DNA of 42,050 nt, taken from the NCBI GenBank assembly GCA_024279865.1, contig JAJRRC010000046.1:1-42050 (forward strand). The letters run 5' to 3'. Position numbers and translations under genes: made by a program. Under the pieces are notes generated by a model that was given only the letters and a program-made list of their open reading frames with translations, made no database searches and had not been told where the DNA came from. The stretch is from Planctomycetota bacterium (lineage in GTDB: Bacteria > Planctomycetota > Phycisphaerae > Phycisphaerales > Phycisphaeraceae). Every line of letters begins with the position of its first letter. The first letter of the stretch is position 1. Shown here piece after piece: positions 7,403 to 15,186 of the stretch.

Positions 7403-8173
7403 ATGACCATCGAGAGTTTGCAAAATCCAAGGCTCAAAGCAGTCGTCAAGCTACGCCAGCACCGTACGCGTCGCCAGACGGGTCTTTTTGTCGTTGAAAG
7501 TGTGCGGGACATTGATCGTGCGCTGGCGAGTGGGCTGGTGATGTCCGAACTTTATGCTCGTGGCATGGATTTACCCAAGTGGCCTCTGGAGGCTGAGCCG
7601 GTGACCGAAGCAGTTTTGGCGAAGATGACATATCGGGAGAATCCTCAGGGCGTGGTGGCGGTGTTTGAGCAGCGATCATGGACTTGGGAGCAGTTGTGGG
7701 CCAAGGAACAAGGCTTGTGGCTCGTGGCGGTTGGGGTGCAGAAGCCTGGGAATCTGGGCGCGATGGCCCGGACGGCCGAGGCTGCTGGTGCGGGGGGGAT
7801 GATCGTGGTCGATGGCGAGGTGGACCCTTGGAACCCCAATGCCATTCGTGCGAGTACCGGTGCTGTTTTTGGGTTGCCGATGGTGGGCTGCGATGCGGTG
7901 ACAGCCATGGAACAACTCCGCAGTCGGCAAATCCAGATAATCAGCACTTCCGACCAAGTGTCCCGGTCTTGGGATGCGGTCGATATGACCGGGCCGACAG
8001 CCATTGTGATTGGCGCAGAAGATCAAGGGCTTGAGGCTTGTTGGCTCGAAGAATCAGCCGATTTGAAACCCGTGGGGATTCCGATGGCCAGCACGTTGGC
8101 GGATTCGCTGAACGCATCGGTGGCTGCGGGCATTCTTCTTTATGAAGCGGTTCGTCAGCGGCAAAGTGTTTAG
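7403..8173 (+). CDS. SpoU/TrmH-family RNA 2'-O-methyltransferase
   Basis: SPOUT-fold enzyme that transfers a methyl group from S-adenosylmethionine to a ribose in rRNA or tRNA. The N-terminal substrate-binding domain begins SLQNPRLKAVVKLR, a typical opening. The three SpoU motifs are present: VGVQKPGNLGAMARTAEAAG (Asn and Arg conserved), AIVIGAEDQGL, and IPMASTLADSLNASVAAGIL, which forms the knot and dimer surface. The frame is open back to ATG 7361, with further ATGs at 7391 and 7394; I place the start at 7403 because the family homology begins there, but no ribosome site decides it. The exact RNA target cannot be told from sequence. Confidence 0.88.
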   Translation: MTIESLQNPRLKAVVKLRQHRTRRQTGLFVVESVRDIDRALASGLVMSELYARGMDLPKWPLEAEPVTEAVLAKMTYRENPQGVVAVFEQRSWTWEQLWAKEQGLWLVAVGVQKPGNLGAMARTAEAAGAGGMIVVDGEVDPWNPNAIRASTGAVFGLPMVGCDAVTAMEQLRSRQIQIISTSDQVSRSWDAVDMTGPTAIVIGAEDQGLEACWLEESADLKPVGIPMASTLADSLNASVAAGILLYEAVRQRQSV

Positions 8174-8304
8174 GTAGACAAGCCCGTGTTTTTCTTTGCC
8201 CGTGGGTTAGAAAAAAGGACTTTACGAGGCAAAATAGTCAATCAGGTCTTGTGTGATAGGCGTGGATTGGTATGGTAGAAGATTAGCAAGGAAGTATAGA
8301 ACCC

Positions 8305-8781
8305 ATGATTTGCGATGAGTGTCAAGCATTGTACGAAAAGGTGGGCGATCGAGCCCGCGAGGCAGACGTTTTTCTAAAGGTTCGTCGTTGTGATGAAGCA
8401 TTGAACTGCGAAGCCCAAATAGAAGATCCCGAGGTCCAAGCCCATTATCAGGTCGATGTATCTGAAGATCACGAAGTCGTCTGGGTCGGGTTGTACACCT
8501 CGAATCGTTGGTTGTCTGAATCCATTGAAGCGGACCTGATGGCCCAAAAAGAGGCGATTGAAGATTTGCTTGAAGATGAACTTTACGAACGCGGTTTTGA
8601 AGCACGTTTGCCTGTGGAGCATAAGCGGGATGAACAGAAAGTTTTTGTTTTTCGTTCGCCGGTGTTTTTAGCCAAGAATGAAGCGTTGGATGACTCGGCA
8701 ATTGTTGATCGTGTGACGCTGGTTTTACTGGCGTACGAGGCCACCTTCTGCGAGTTGGGTGACATGGCTTTTGAGGATTGA
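8305..8781 (+). CDS. Acidic conserved-looking protein of unknown function
   Basis: A 158-residue soluble protein that I do not recognise. It begins MICDECQALYEKVGDRA, with one Cys pair (CDEC) and a few other Cys, but no clear zinc motif. Most of it is acidic and alternates predicted strands (HEVVWVGLYTSNRWL) with helices (SIEADLMAQKEAIEDLLEDE). There is no signal peptide and no membrane segment. Codon use is like the neighbours and the ATG starts an uninterrupted frame, so it is likely a real gene. It stands alone, 131 bases after the methylase, with a G-rich stretch downstream. Confidence 0.6.
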   Translation: MICDECQALYEKVGDRAREADVFLKVRRCDEALNCEAQIEDPEVQAHYQVDVSEDHEVVWVGLYTSNRWLSESIEADLMAQKEAIEDLLEDELYERGFEARLPVEHKRDEQKVFVFRSPVFLAKNEALDDSAIVDRVTLVLLAYEATFCELGDMAFED

Positions 8782-8795
8782 TTGTTTCAAATAAA

Positions 8796-8837
8796 CTAAA
8801 AGGGGCAGGGGGATTTTTAGGGGAAGTTTTTAGGGGG
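8796..8837. repeat. G-rich stretch with TTTTTAGGGG repeats
   Basis: TTTTTAGGGG at 8814-8823 and TTTTTAGGGGG at 8827-8837 are direct repeats. CTAAAA (8796-8801) can pair with TTTTAG (8815-8820), so this may be a terminator hairpin whose loop holds GGGG and GGGGG runs. The same TTTTTAGGGGG string recurs at 16483. It lies in the gap between the unknown acidic gene and the glycosyltransferase; nothing else is evident in 8782-8991. Confidence 0.5.
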
Positions 8838-9003
8838 AGCGGCCGCAATATTATTTTTGTGAGTCATTTCAAATCTGGATTGATGTAGGTCGCTGGGTGG
8901 TTTCGCATTGAACGAGTAATAGGGATCGGGTTTGTTTTTGCGCTGAGGCTACCGCGACGGTGGCGCTTGACGTGGGCTATTCCCGCCGAAAGTGAGGTGT
9001 GGT

Positions 9004-10536
9004 ATGCGTGTCTTAATGCTTGGGTGGGAATTTCCCCCTCATATCAGTGGAGGTCTGGGAACCGCCTGTTTGGGTTTGACCCGTGCCTTGGATCGGCAAC
9101 ATGTCGAGGTTGTGTTTGTTCTACCGACCGGACTGAGCCATGGGGATCAGAATAGTCACGTTAAATTGATTGCAGCAGACAGCCCGCCCGTGGCGAAGAG
9201 GCATGCCTCAGCTATTTCAAAATCAGATTCAACCGCATCAGTCATTCCAACAGTCGAATCTTCACAAACCATTCGACCCACAAGGCCGGTGGCGATGTCC
9301 AAAACATCTTCGGGCCTAACCATGCGCCCGGTGGATTCTCCTTTGACCAACCCGTATCAAATGGAGGGGGGCCAACTCGAAGATTTACCCGCTCACATGC
9401 GGGAGAGTCTTCAGCGAGCCCGAGCGTACTTGGCTCGTGGCGGTACTGAAACATCCTCACGGACCTCCGCCTATCGATCACTGGACGGGTGTAATGATTC
9501 GTCCAGAGGATCTTTGGCAGATGGTGGGGGGAGTTTCGGGGGCGACTCCGGGGGCGGCTCCGGGGGCAGTGCCGGGGGCGGGGGGGGGGAGGGGCCTGCC
9601 AATTATGTGGGTGATGTGGTGGAACAGGCACATTTATATGCCCAGCGATGTTTGGCGGTCGCCAAGGCTGAGCAGTTTGACGTGATTCACGCCCACGATT
9701 GGATTACCTATCCCGCGGGGTTGGCGATTGCCCGTGAATGCAACAAACCTTTGGTGGTGCATGTTCATTCCACCGAGTTTGATCGGTCAGGCGAGAATGT
9801 CAATCAACGGGTGTACGATCTGGAACGTCAAGGGATGCACGGTGCAGATCGTGTGGTCACGGTGAGCTATCTGACCCGTTCAATTGTGGCTGAACGGTAT
9901 GGCACCCATCCAGACAAAATTTCCGTGGTCTACAACGGCATCGACAACGGCAACGGGAACGGCCACACTACCTCCAAAACCACCATTGGCAAGAATGACA
10001 AAGTGGTCTTGTTCCTCGGACGTATTACCATGCAAAAGGGTCCGGAATATTTCATTCGGGCTGCCAAGCGTGTTTTAGAAAAAGAACCGAATGTAATTTT
10101 TGTCATGGCTGGCTCCGGCGACCGGACCGCGGACACCATGGACTTGGCAGTCAAAGAAGGCATTGACGACAAGATTGTTTTCACTGGCTTTTTACGCGGT
10201 CGAGAGATTGACGAGATTTTCCATCTGGCCAATGTCTTTGTCATGCCCAGTGTCTCTGAACCGTTTGGCATTGCACCGCTTGAAGCGATCAGCCACGACG
10301 TGCCTGTGATTATTTCCAAGACTTCAGGCGTTTCAGAAGTTTTGACCCATGCGCTGAAGGTCGATTTCTGGGATGTGGATGAAATTGCCAACAAGATCAT
10401 TGCGGTCTTGCGTCATGCCCCGTTGTCGCAGACCTTGCGGACCCATGCCGATGTGGAGCTTCGGCGGCTCACTTGGGACGAAGCTGCTGACAAATGTGTC
10501 CATGTCTACGAAGAACTGATTCACAAAAAGAGGTAA
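9004..10536 (+). CDS. Glycosyltransferase, GT4/glycogen-synthase-like
   Basis: GT-B fold enzyme. The N-terminal domain opens RVLMLGWEFPPHISGGLGTA, the GxGG-type acceptor and nucleotide loop of starch/glycogen-synthase-like enzymes. The C-terminal domain has VVLFLGRITMQKGPEYFI and the SEPFGIAPLEAI motif, with the two Glu spaced as in retaining GT4 enzymes. It probably transfers a sugar from a nucleotide donor to a glycan. Between VFVLPTGLSHG and AEQFDVIHAHDW lies an insert of about 150 residues of low complexity, ending in a Gly/Ser linker made of 12-bp DNA units and a run of ten G (9580-9589). The start is ATG 9004, or GTG 8992 in the same frame. bioA follows after 48 bases. Confidence 0.88.
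   Translation: MRVLMLGWEFPPHISGGLGTACLGLTRALDRQHVEVVFVLPTGLSHGDQNSHVKLIAADSPPVAKRHASAISKSDSTASVIPTVESSQTIRPTRPVAMSKTSSGLTMRPVDSPLTNPYQMEGGQLEDLPAHMRESLQRARAYLARGGTETSSRTSAYRSLDGCNDSSRGSLADGGGSFGGDSGGGSGGSAGGGGGEGPANYVGDVVEQAHLYAQRCLAVAKAEQFDVIHAHDWITYPAGLAIARECNKPLVVHVHSTEFDRSGENVNQRVYDLERQGMHGADRVVTVSYLTRSIVAERYGTHPDKISVVYNGIDNGNGNGHTTSKTTIGKNDKVVLFLGRITMQKGPEYFIRAAKRVLEKEPNVIFVMAGSGDRTADTMDLAVKEGIDDKIVFTGFLRGREIDEIFHLANVFVMPSVSEPFGIAPLEAISHDVPVIISKTSGVSEVLTHALKVDFWDVDEIANKIIAVLRHAPLSQTLRTHADVELRRLTWDEAADKCVHVYEELIHKKR
9532..9589 (+). repeat. Tandem 12-bp G-rich repeat with a G10 run in glycosyltransferase gene
   Basis: AGTTTCGGGGGC (9532), GACTCCGGGGGC (9544), GGCTCCGGGGGC (9556), AGTGCCGGGGGC (9568), then ten G (9580-9589). 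In frame these give SFGG, DSGG, GSGG, SAGG, GGG. The four G5 runs are spaced by 7 bases. A change in length of the G10 run would shift the frame before the catalytic domain. Confidence 0.92.
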
Positions 10537-10584
10537 AATCCGGGGCATTGAGCATATGATGTTTTGTAGGCTTAAGGATTGTGT

Positions 10585-11841
10585 ATGTCGATTTGGTATC
10601 CGTACGCTCAGATGAAGACCGCCAATTGGCCGTTGAAGGTGATTTCTGCTCAGGGGGTTTATCTACAGCTAGACGATGGCCCGCGTTTAATTGATGCTAT
10701 CAGTTCCTGGTGGTGCGTGATTCATGGCTACAACCACCCACAGCTCAATGAAGCCATCACCCATCAACTTGGCCAGATGGCCCATGTCATGCTCGGCGGG
10801 TTGACCCATGACCCCGCTGAAAAATTGGCGGACAAACTTGTCGCCATCACGCCTGAGGGTTTGAACCATGTGTTCTTTGGTGACAGTGGATCGGTGGGCG
10901 TGGAAATTGCCATGAAAATGGCGATCCAGTTTTGGAAAAACCAAGGCCAAACGAAAAAAACAACCTTGCTGGCTCTAGAGGGTTCCTATCATGGGGATAC
11001 CTGTGGGGCGATGTCCTTATGCGACCCCGCAGGCGGCATGCACGCACTCTTTGCTGGCCTCTTGCCACGCCAAATTTTTGTCCCTTCACCACGAGGCGGG
11101 TTTGAGGCTTCTGCTCAAACTGTTGAAGAAGATTTAGTCCAACTCGAAGCGGTTCTCCAGGAACAGGCCCCTCATTTGGCAGCCATGATCGTCGAGCCCA
11201 TCATGCAAGGCGTGGGTGGGTTTCGGTTTTACAGTCCTTTGTATTTGCAGCGAGCCAGAGAGCTTTGCGATGCGTATGAGGTGCTGTTGATTTTCGATGA
11301 AATTGCCACGGGGCTAGGTCGCACCGGTCGAATGTTTGCCGCGGATCATGCAAGGGTGACGCCTGACATCATGGTGGTCGGTAAAGCGCTAACCGGAGGC
11401 TACCTCACCCTCAGCGCCACGCTGGCGACGGACCGGGTCTTCAATGCGTTTTACGATGACGATGCGGGCAAAGCTTTGATGCATGGCCCAACGTTCATGG
11501 GGAACCCGCTGGCCTGTGCGGTGAGCCTGCAAAGTATTGAACTGTTTGAGCAGGGGGATTATCTCTCCCGTATCCGTCAGATTGAAGCAATCTTGCGAGC
11601 AGGGTTGTTGGATCTCGATGGTGAAGCCATTTGTGAAGTACGTGTTCTGGGCGCGTGTGGTGTGATCGAGGTGTATGACAAGGCTGCGTTGGAAGGGATT
11701 GCAAACTTTGCGATTTCGCGTGGTGTCTGGTTGCGGCCGTTTGATCGGTATGTTTATACGGTTCCGCCGTATGTCATCACTGAAAGCCAGTTAGAGCAAG
11801 TGGTCGGGGTGTTGCGGGACTGGTTTACCAAAAAAAAATAA
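10585..11841 (+). CDS. bioA: Adenosylmethionine-8-amino-7-oxononanoate aminotransferase
   Basis: PLP enzyme that makes 7,8-diaminopelargonate in biotin synthesis, using S-adenosylmethionine as amino donor. Features of class III aminotransferases are present: ISSWWCVIHGYNHP (39-52, the BioA substrate-side motif), GDSGSVGVEIAMKMA, YHGDT, IFDEIATGLGRTG with the cofactor Asp238, and VVGKALTGGY with the PLP Lys267. The start is ATG 10585, chosen because TAAGGA lies just upstream; an in-frame TTG at 10579 is less likely. Length (418 residues) is normal. No other bio gene is adjacent; it lies between a glycosyltransferase and a secreted protein gene. Confidence 0.95.
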   Translation: MSIWYPYAQMKTANWPLKVISAQGVYLQLDDGPRLIDAISSWWCVIHGYNHPQLNEAITHQLGQMAHVMLGGLTHDPAEKLADKLVAITPEGLNHVFFGDSGSVGVEIAMKMAIQFWKNQGQTKKTTLLALEGSYHGDTCGAMSLCDPAGGMHALFAGLLPRQIFVPSPRGGFEASAQTVEEDLVQLEAVLQEQAPHLAAMIVEPIMQGVGGFRFYSPLYLQRARELCDAYEVLLIFDEIATGLGRTGRMFAADHARVTPDIMVVGKALTGGYLTLSATLATDRVFNAFYDDDAGKALMHGPTFMGNPLACAVSLQSIELFEQGDYLSRIRQIEAILRAGLLDLDGEAICEVRVLGACGVIEVYDKAALEGIANFAISRGVWLRPFDRYVYTVPPYVITESQLEQVVGVLRDWFTKKK

Positions 11842-11913
11842 AAGACCGGGAACTTTTCTTAACCTGGTACGTCCAAGATGGGTATGAAAGATATCAACCC
11901 AAGGAGGTTTCCC

Positions 11914-13056
11914 ATGCGTCAACACTTTTTCACGGTGATGGTTCTCTCGGTTTGTTTGGCTAGTTTGAGCTTTGCTCATCCGCCGATCAAAGTGCCTGCG
12001 GATCGACCGGTGCCTCGGATTCAAATCGCACTACTTTTGGATACCAGTAACAGTATGGATGGCCTGATTACCCAAGCCAAGACCCAGCTCTGGAATATTG
12101 TCAATGAACTGGGACGAGCTAGGTGTGGCACACTCAAACCTCAGTTGGAAGTGGCGTTGTTTGAGTATGGCAATGACCGTCTTTCAGCCGGGGAAGGCTA
12201 TCTGCGAATGGTCATCGGGTTTACCACCGATCTGGACAAGCTCTCCGAAAAACTTTTCGAGTTGCGAACCAACGGCGGCAGCGAATATTGTGGCCAAGTG
12301 ATGCAGTCCGCCCTTGAAGGACTTGCCTGGAGTGATCGCGAAGCAGACCTCAAAAGTATTTACATCGCAGGCAATGAGCCCTTTACCCAAGGTCCCGTGG
12401 ACTATCGTGTTCCTTGTAAAACTGCGATGAGCAAAAATATTTTTGTAAATCCCATTTTCTGTGGACCTCGAAAAACAGGTATCGCCACGCATTGGCAAGA
12501 TGGTGCGGTGTTGACCGGAGGTCGGTATCTGCACATCGACAAAGATCGCCAAGTTGTCTATCGCGAAGCGCCCCAAGACACTGAAATTGCTCGGCTCAAT
12601 GTTCAGCTTAATGCGACGTTTATCGCTTTTGGCGATCAGGGACTTGCCGGGGCCATGCGTCAAAAAATGCAAGATACCGCAGCAGCATCGGTGGACAAAG
12701 AAATCCTCGTCAAACGGGCCGTCGCCAAGTCATCGCACAATTACAGCAATGAAGCCTGGGACCTCGTAGACGCAGTACGCAAGGGCAAGGTGAAACTTGA
12801 TGGCATGGACGAGAAAGACATGCCCGCTGAACTCAAGGGTTTGAACGCCAAGCAGCGTGAAGAGCGGATCGCCAAAAAGCTTGCAGAACGCAAGGTTATT
12901 TCTTCACAAATTCGCAAGCTCAGTGAAGAACGAACCCAATGGATTGCCCAGCAAGATCAAAAAAGCAATCACGCCCAAGCATCAGACACCCTTGAAGCCG
13001 TGATCGTTCAAAGCGTGCAAGAACAAGCCCGCATCAGACATTTCACGTTTGAATAA
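11914..13056 (+). CDS. Secreted von Willebrand factor A domain protein
   Basis: An exported protein of about 380 residues. A signal peptide (1-21, MRQHFFTVMVLSVCLASLSF then AHP) precedes a VWA domain that starts RIQIALLLDTSNSM and has an intact metal-binding DxSxS motif at 43-47. Ser/Thr and Asp positions for the rest of the site are plausible in TNGGSEYCG and YIAGNEPF. After about residue 220 the sequence becomes charged and helical (KQREERIAKKLAERKV), a likely coiled coil. The start is decided by AAGGAGG at 11901-11907 just before ATG 11914. It probably mediates protein binding in the periplasm. A strong terminator follows. Confidence 0.85.
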   Translation: MRQHFFTVMVLSVCLASLSFAHPPIKVPADRPVPRIQIALLLDTSNSMDGLITQAKTQLWNIVNELGRARCGTLKPQLEVALFEYGNDRLSAGEGYLRMVIGFTTDLDKLSEKLFELRTNGGSEYCGQVMQSALEGLAWSDREADLKSIYIAGNEPFTQGPVDYRVPCKTAMSKNIFVNPIFCGPRKTGIATHWQDGAVLTGGRYLHIDKDRQVVYREAPQDTEIARLNVQLNATFIAFGDQGLAGAMRQKMQDTAAASVDKEILVKRAVAKSSHNYSNEAWDLVDAVRKGKVKLDGMDEKDMPAELKGLNAKQREERIAKKLAERKVISSQIRKLSEERTQWIAQQDQKSNHAQASDTLEAVIVQSVQEQARIRHFTFE

Positions 13057-13107
13057 ATTTGAAGCAAGCCGCAATTGCCCAAGCATTTTCCGCGAGTTCG
13101 AAACATA

Positions 13108-13150
13108 AAAAACCCATCACACATGCGAGTCGCGTGCGTGATGGGTTTTT
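13108..13150. terminator. Strong bidirectional terminator
   Basis: Bases 13108-13120 (AAAAACCCATCAC) pair perfectly with 13138-13150 (GTGATGGGTTTTT), 13 bp with a 17-base loop and A/T runs on both sides. It lies between the convergent VWA gene (plus) and hisI (minus) and should stop both transcripts. Confidence 0.93.
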
Positions 13151-13194
13151 ATGTTTTCTGGCTAAAGGCTGCCCGCTGATAGCTAGCAGCTTGA

Positions 13195-13689
13195 TTACAG
13201 TTGGGTTGGGTTGGGGGTGTCGCCGTAGACGGCTGTGGGGTCGAAGCTTTTTTCTTCTTCAACGAAGGCCAGCTTGATATTTGCAAGGTCTGCCTTGGGG
13301 CCTGTTGGCACCGCTCGGTAAAAGCAAGAGCGATAGCCCACATGGCAGGAGGCTGCTTCGCCGCCGGCGGTGGGTTTGCCCAGCTCGACTTTCACGACAA
13401 TGCAGTCTTGGTCGTCGTCGATGAGCATTTGTTGAACTTCTTGGGTGAGTCCTGAGGTTTCACCTTTTTTCCAGAGTTTCTGTCGAGAGCGGGACCAGTA
13501 ATGGACTTGGCCTGTTTCAATGGTTTTGGTGAGTGCTTGGTCGTTCATGTAGGCGAACATCAAGACTTCGTTGGTCTGGGCGTGCAGGGTGACGCATGGA
13601 ATGAGTCCATGTTCATCAAATTTCGGGGCCAGAACAGTGCCTTCTTCAACCTGTTCGACAGACGTTCGTTTGGAAAATAGTTCGCTCAC
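13195..13689 (-). CDS. hisI: Phosphoribosyl-AMP cyclohydrolase
   Basis: Zinc enzyme that opens the purine ring of phosphoribosyl-AMP in histidine synthesis. The active-site blocks are HYWSRSRQKLWKKGETSG, the metal-binding DDDQDC and CHVGYRSCFYR. It lacks the phosphoribosyl-ATP pyrophosphohydrolase (HisE) domain that is fused in some bacteria. The frame is open upstream to 13764, but I choose the GTG at 13687-13689, with GGAG eight bases before it, because the upstream residues are not family-like. The protein then has 164 residues, with a C-terminal extension of about 35 beyond the minimal domain. No other his gene is nearby. Upstream lies a G-rich repeat cluster. Confidence 0.9.
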   Translation of the reverse strand: MSELFSKRTSVEQVEEGTVLAPKFDEHGLIPCVTLHAQTNEVLMFAYMNDQALTKTIETGQVHYWSRSRQKLWKKGETSGLTQEVQQMLIDDDQDCIVVKVELGKPTAGGEAASCHVGYRSCFYRAVPTGPKADLANIKLAFVEEEKSFDPTAVYGDTPNPTQL

Positions 13690-13746
13690 AGCATCAGCTC
13701 CATTGAATGGACCAAAAAAACAGTTAAGCAACGCATCATAGCAAAA

Positions 13747-13802
13747 CCCCCGGAAGTTTCCCAAGGCCCCCGGAAGCCCTCCCCGGAAGCCCCCCCCGGA
13801 AG
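13747..13802. repeat. Intergenic cluster of four CCCCCGGAAG units
   Basis: CCCCCGGAAG at 13747 and 13767, CCCCGGAAG at 13781, and a C8 run (13790-13797) followed by GGAAG. The first copy continues CCCCCGGAAGTTTCCC, which recurs next to the DUF4838 stop codon. Here the family occurs outside coding sequence, between hisI and the MFS gene. A weaker inverted repeat follows to about 13850. Confidence 0.85.
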
Positions 13803-13926
13803 TTTTTCAAGGGTTTCTCGAAGACCTTGGAAGTCTTCTCCAAGAGTGAAGAACCAAGCTGTTTAGACCTTGCTTTGGGATTTCGTTCGCACGCCAGTGG
13901 GCATCAGTTGTGTTAATCTATCGCCC

Positions 13927-15186
13927 ATGACACTGGCTCAAACAGATTTAGCAAACCCGCATGCCTCGGTTTCGATCACAGATCGGCCGGTTCGCACGTT
14001 CGTGGCGATCATGCTCGCCCATGTGCTGATCGACTGTTATGGCGGTGTGTGGCCGATTTTTAAGAAATTAGCCGAGTTGGATTTGGCCTGGGCAGGATTG
14101 ATCTCCACCGTGGCGACCATGACCACCATGAGCCTTCAGCCGTTGATCGGCATCTGGGCGGATCAAGGACGACGACGCTTTTATATCTTGCTCGGAACCA
14201 CCATGGGATGCGCAGGCATGCTGCTAGGCCCATTGGGGGTTTACCAACATGCACTGGGGGTGGTTCCCGCTTATGCCATGATGTTTTGCCTGCTGTTGAT
14301 CGTCAGGCTCGGGCAAACGCTGTTTCACCCACCGGCAGCAGGCGTGGCAGGTAACGCCATTGAGGGTAAACGCTCCATGCTGGTGGCGATCTTTGTCAGT
14401 GGCGGCATGATCGGTTTTGCCAGCAGCCAATCGTTATTTAGCATCGCGTACGAACGACTTGACGGCCACACGTTTTGGTTGTTGTTGCCAGCGATCCCAT
14501 TATTACTGATTACTTATGCGTGGTGTCGACCCCTCGAAAACCAGACACGCACACGGCGAAGTTGGGGAGACGTGGCAGAAGCCTTGGGACTCCTCAAAAC
14601 CCGCATGGTAGTGCTGTATCTGATCCTTGTCATGATTAGCGGACAAATGATGGGCCTATTCTTCCTCTTGCCTGAACTACTCGAAACCAAGGGCTATCCC
14701 ATCTGGCTGGTTCACGGCGGGGGGTTCGGCCTCATGATCGGCGGGGGGGTTCTCCTGATGGTCCCAGTCGGTCACCTCGCTGACCGAATCGGACGACGAC
14801 GGATGCTCGCTGCCACGCTGGCGTTGTCCATTGTGAGCTATTATCTGGTGGTCTGTTTGCCTGCGATGCCCATTGGAATCTTTGTGGTCTTTTGCCTCGT
14901 GACCGGCGGCATCATTGGAACCGCCAACCCGCTGGGCGTGGCGTTGGGACAATCACTGTTGCCCCACAAGGCAAGCCTTGTCAGTGGATTGCTGATGGGA
15001 TTGGCGTGGTCTGGAGCTGGGCCCGCGCAGTGGACCGTGGGTTACCTTGCCTCGCGGCCGGACGTGGGCATCGAGCGAGCCTTGATGTTTTTAGGAATTG
15101 CAGGCGTGGTGGCTTTGCTTTTATGCGTGCTGTTGCCCAAGGCTTCTCATTTTTCAAAGTACGATGAAACACCATGCAGCAACTAG
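13927..15186 (+). CDS. Major facilitator superfamily exporter, fosmidomycin-resistance-like
   Basis: Inner-membrane transporter with 12 likely helices in 419 residues. Its arrangement resembles the Fsr-like drug exporters: LAHVLIDCYGGVWPIFKKL in helix 1, the A-type loop GIWADQGRRR after helix 2, LGQTLFHPPAAGVAG in helix 4, and a second-half loop VGHLADRIGRRR. It probably exports a small molecule with proton coupling; the substrate is unknown. I start it at ATG 13927 because the upstream in-frame residues from 13870 look like leader DNA. It overlaps the start of the methyltransferase gene by 13 bases, so the two are probably translated together. Confidence 0.85.
   Translation: MTLAQTDLANPHASVSITDRPVRTFVAIMLAHVLIDCYGGVWPIFKKLAELDLAWAGLISTVATMTTMSLQPLIGIWADQGRRRFYILLGTTMGCAGMLLGPLGVYQHALGVVPAYAMMFCLLLIVRLGQTLFHPPAAGVAGNAIEGKRSMLVAIFVSGGMIGFASSQSLFSIAYERLDGHTFWLLLPAIPLLLITYAWCRPLENQTRTRRSWGDVAEALGLLKTRMVVLYLILVMISGQMMGLFFLLPELLETKGYPIWLVHGGGFGLMIGGGVLLMVPVGHLADRIGRRRMLAATLALSIVSYYLVVCLPAMPIGIFVVFCLVTGGIIGTANPLGVALGQSLLPHKASLVSGLLMGLAWSGAGPAQWTVGYLASRPDVGIERALMFLGIAGVVALLLCVLLPKASHFSKYDETPCSN

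Noticed and set aside
13059-13277. Possible small gene after the VWA gene
   Set aside because: The frame runs through the strong terminator and into the convergent hisI gene; no start site.
14729-14749. Runs of six and seven G in the MFS gene considered as members of the G-rich family
   Set aside because: They encode Gly-Gly-Gly in transmembrane helices, lack the CTTCC core and are not tandem, so ordinary codon use explains them.
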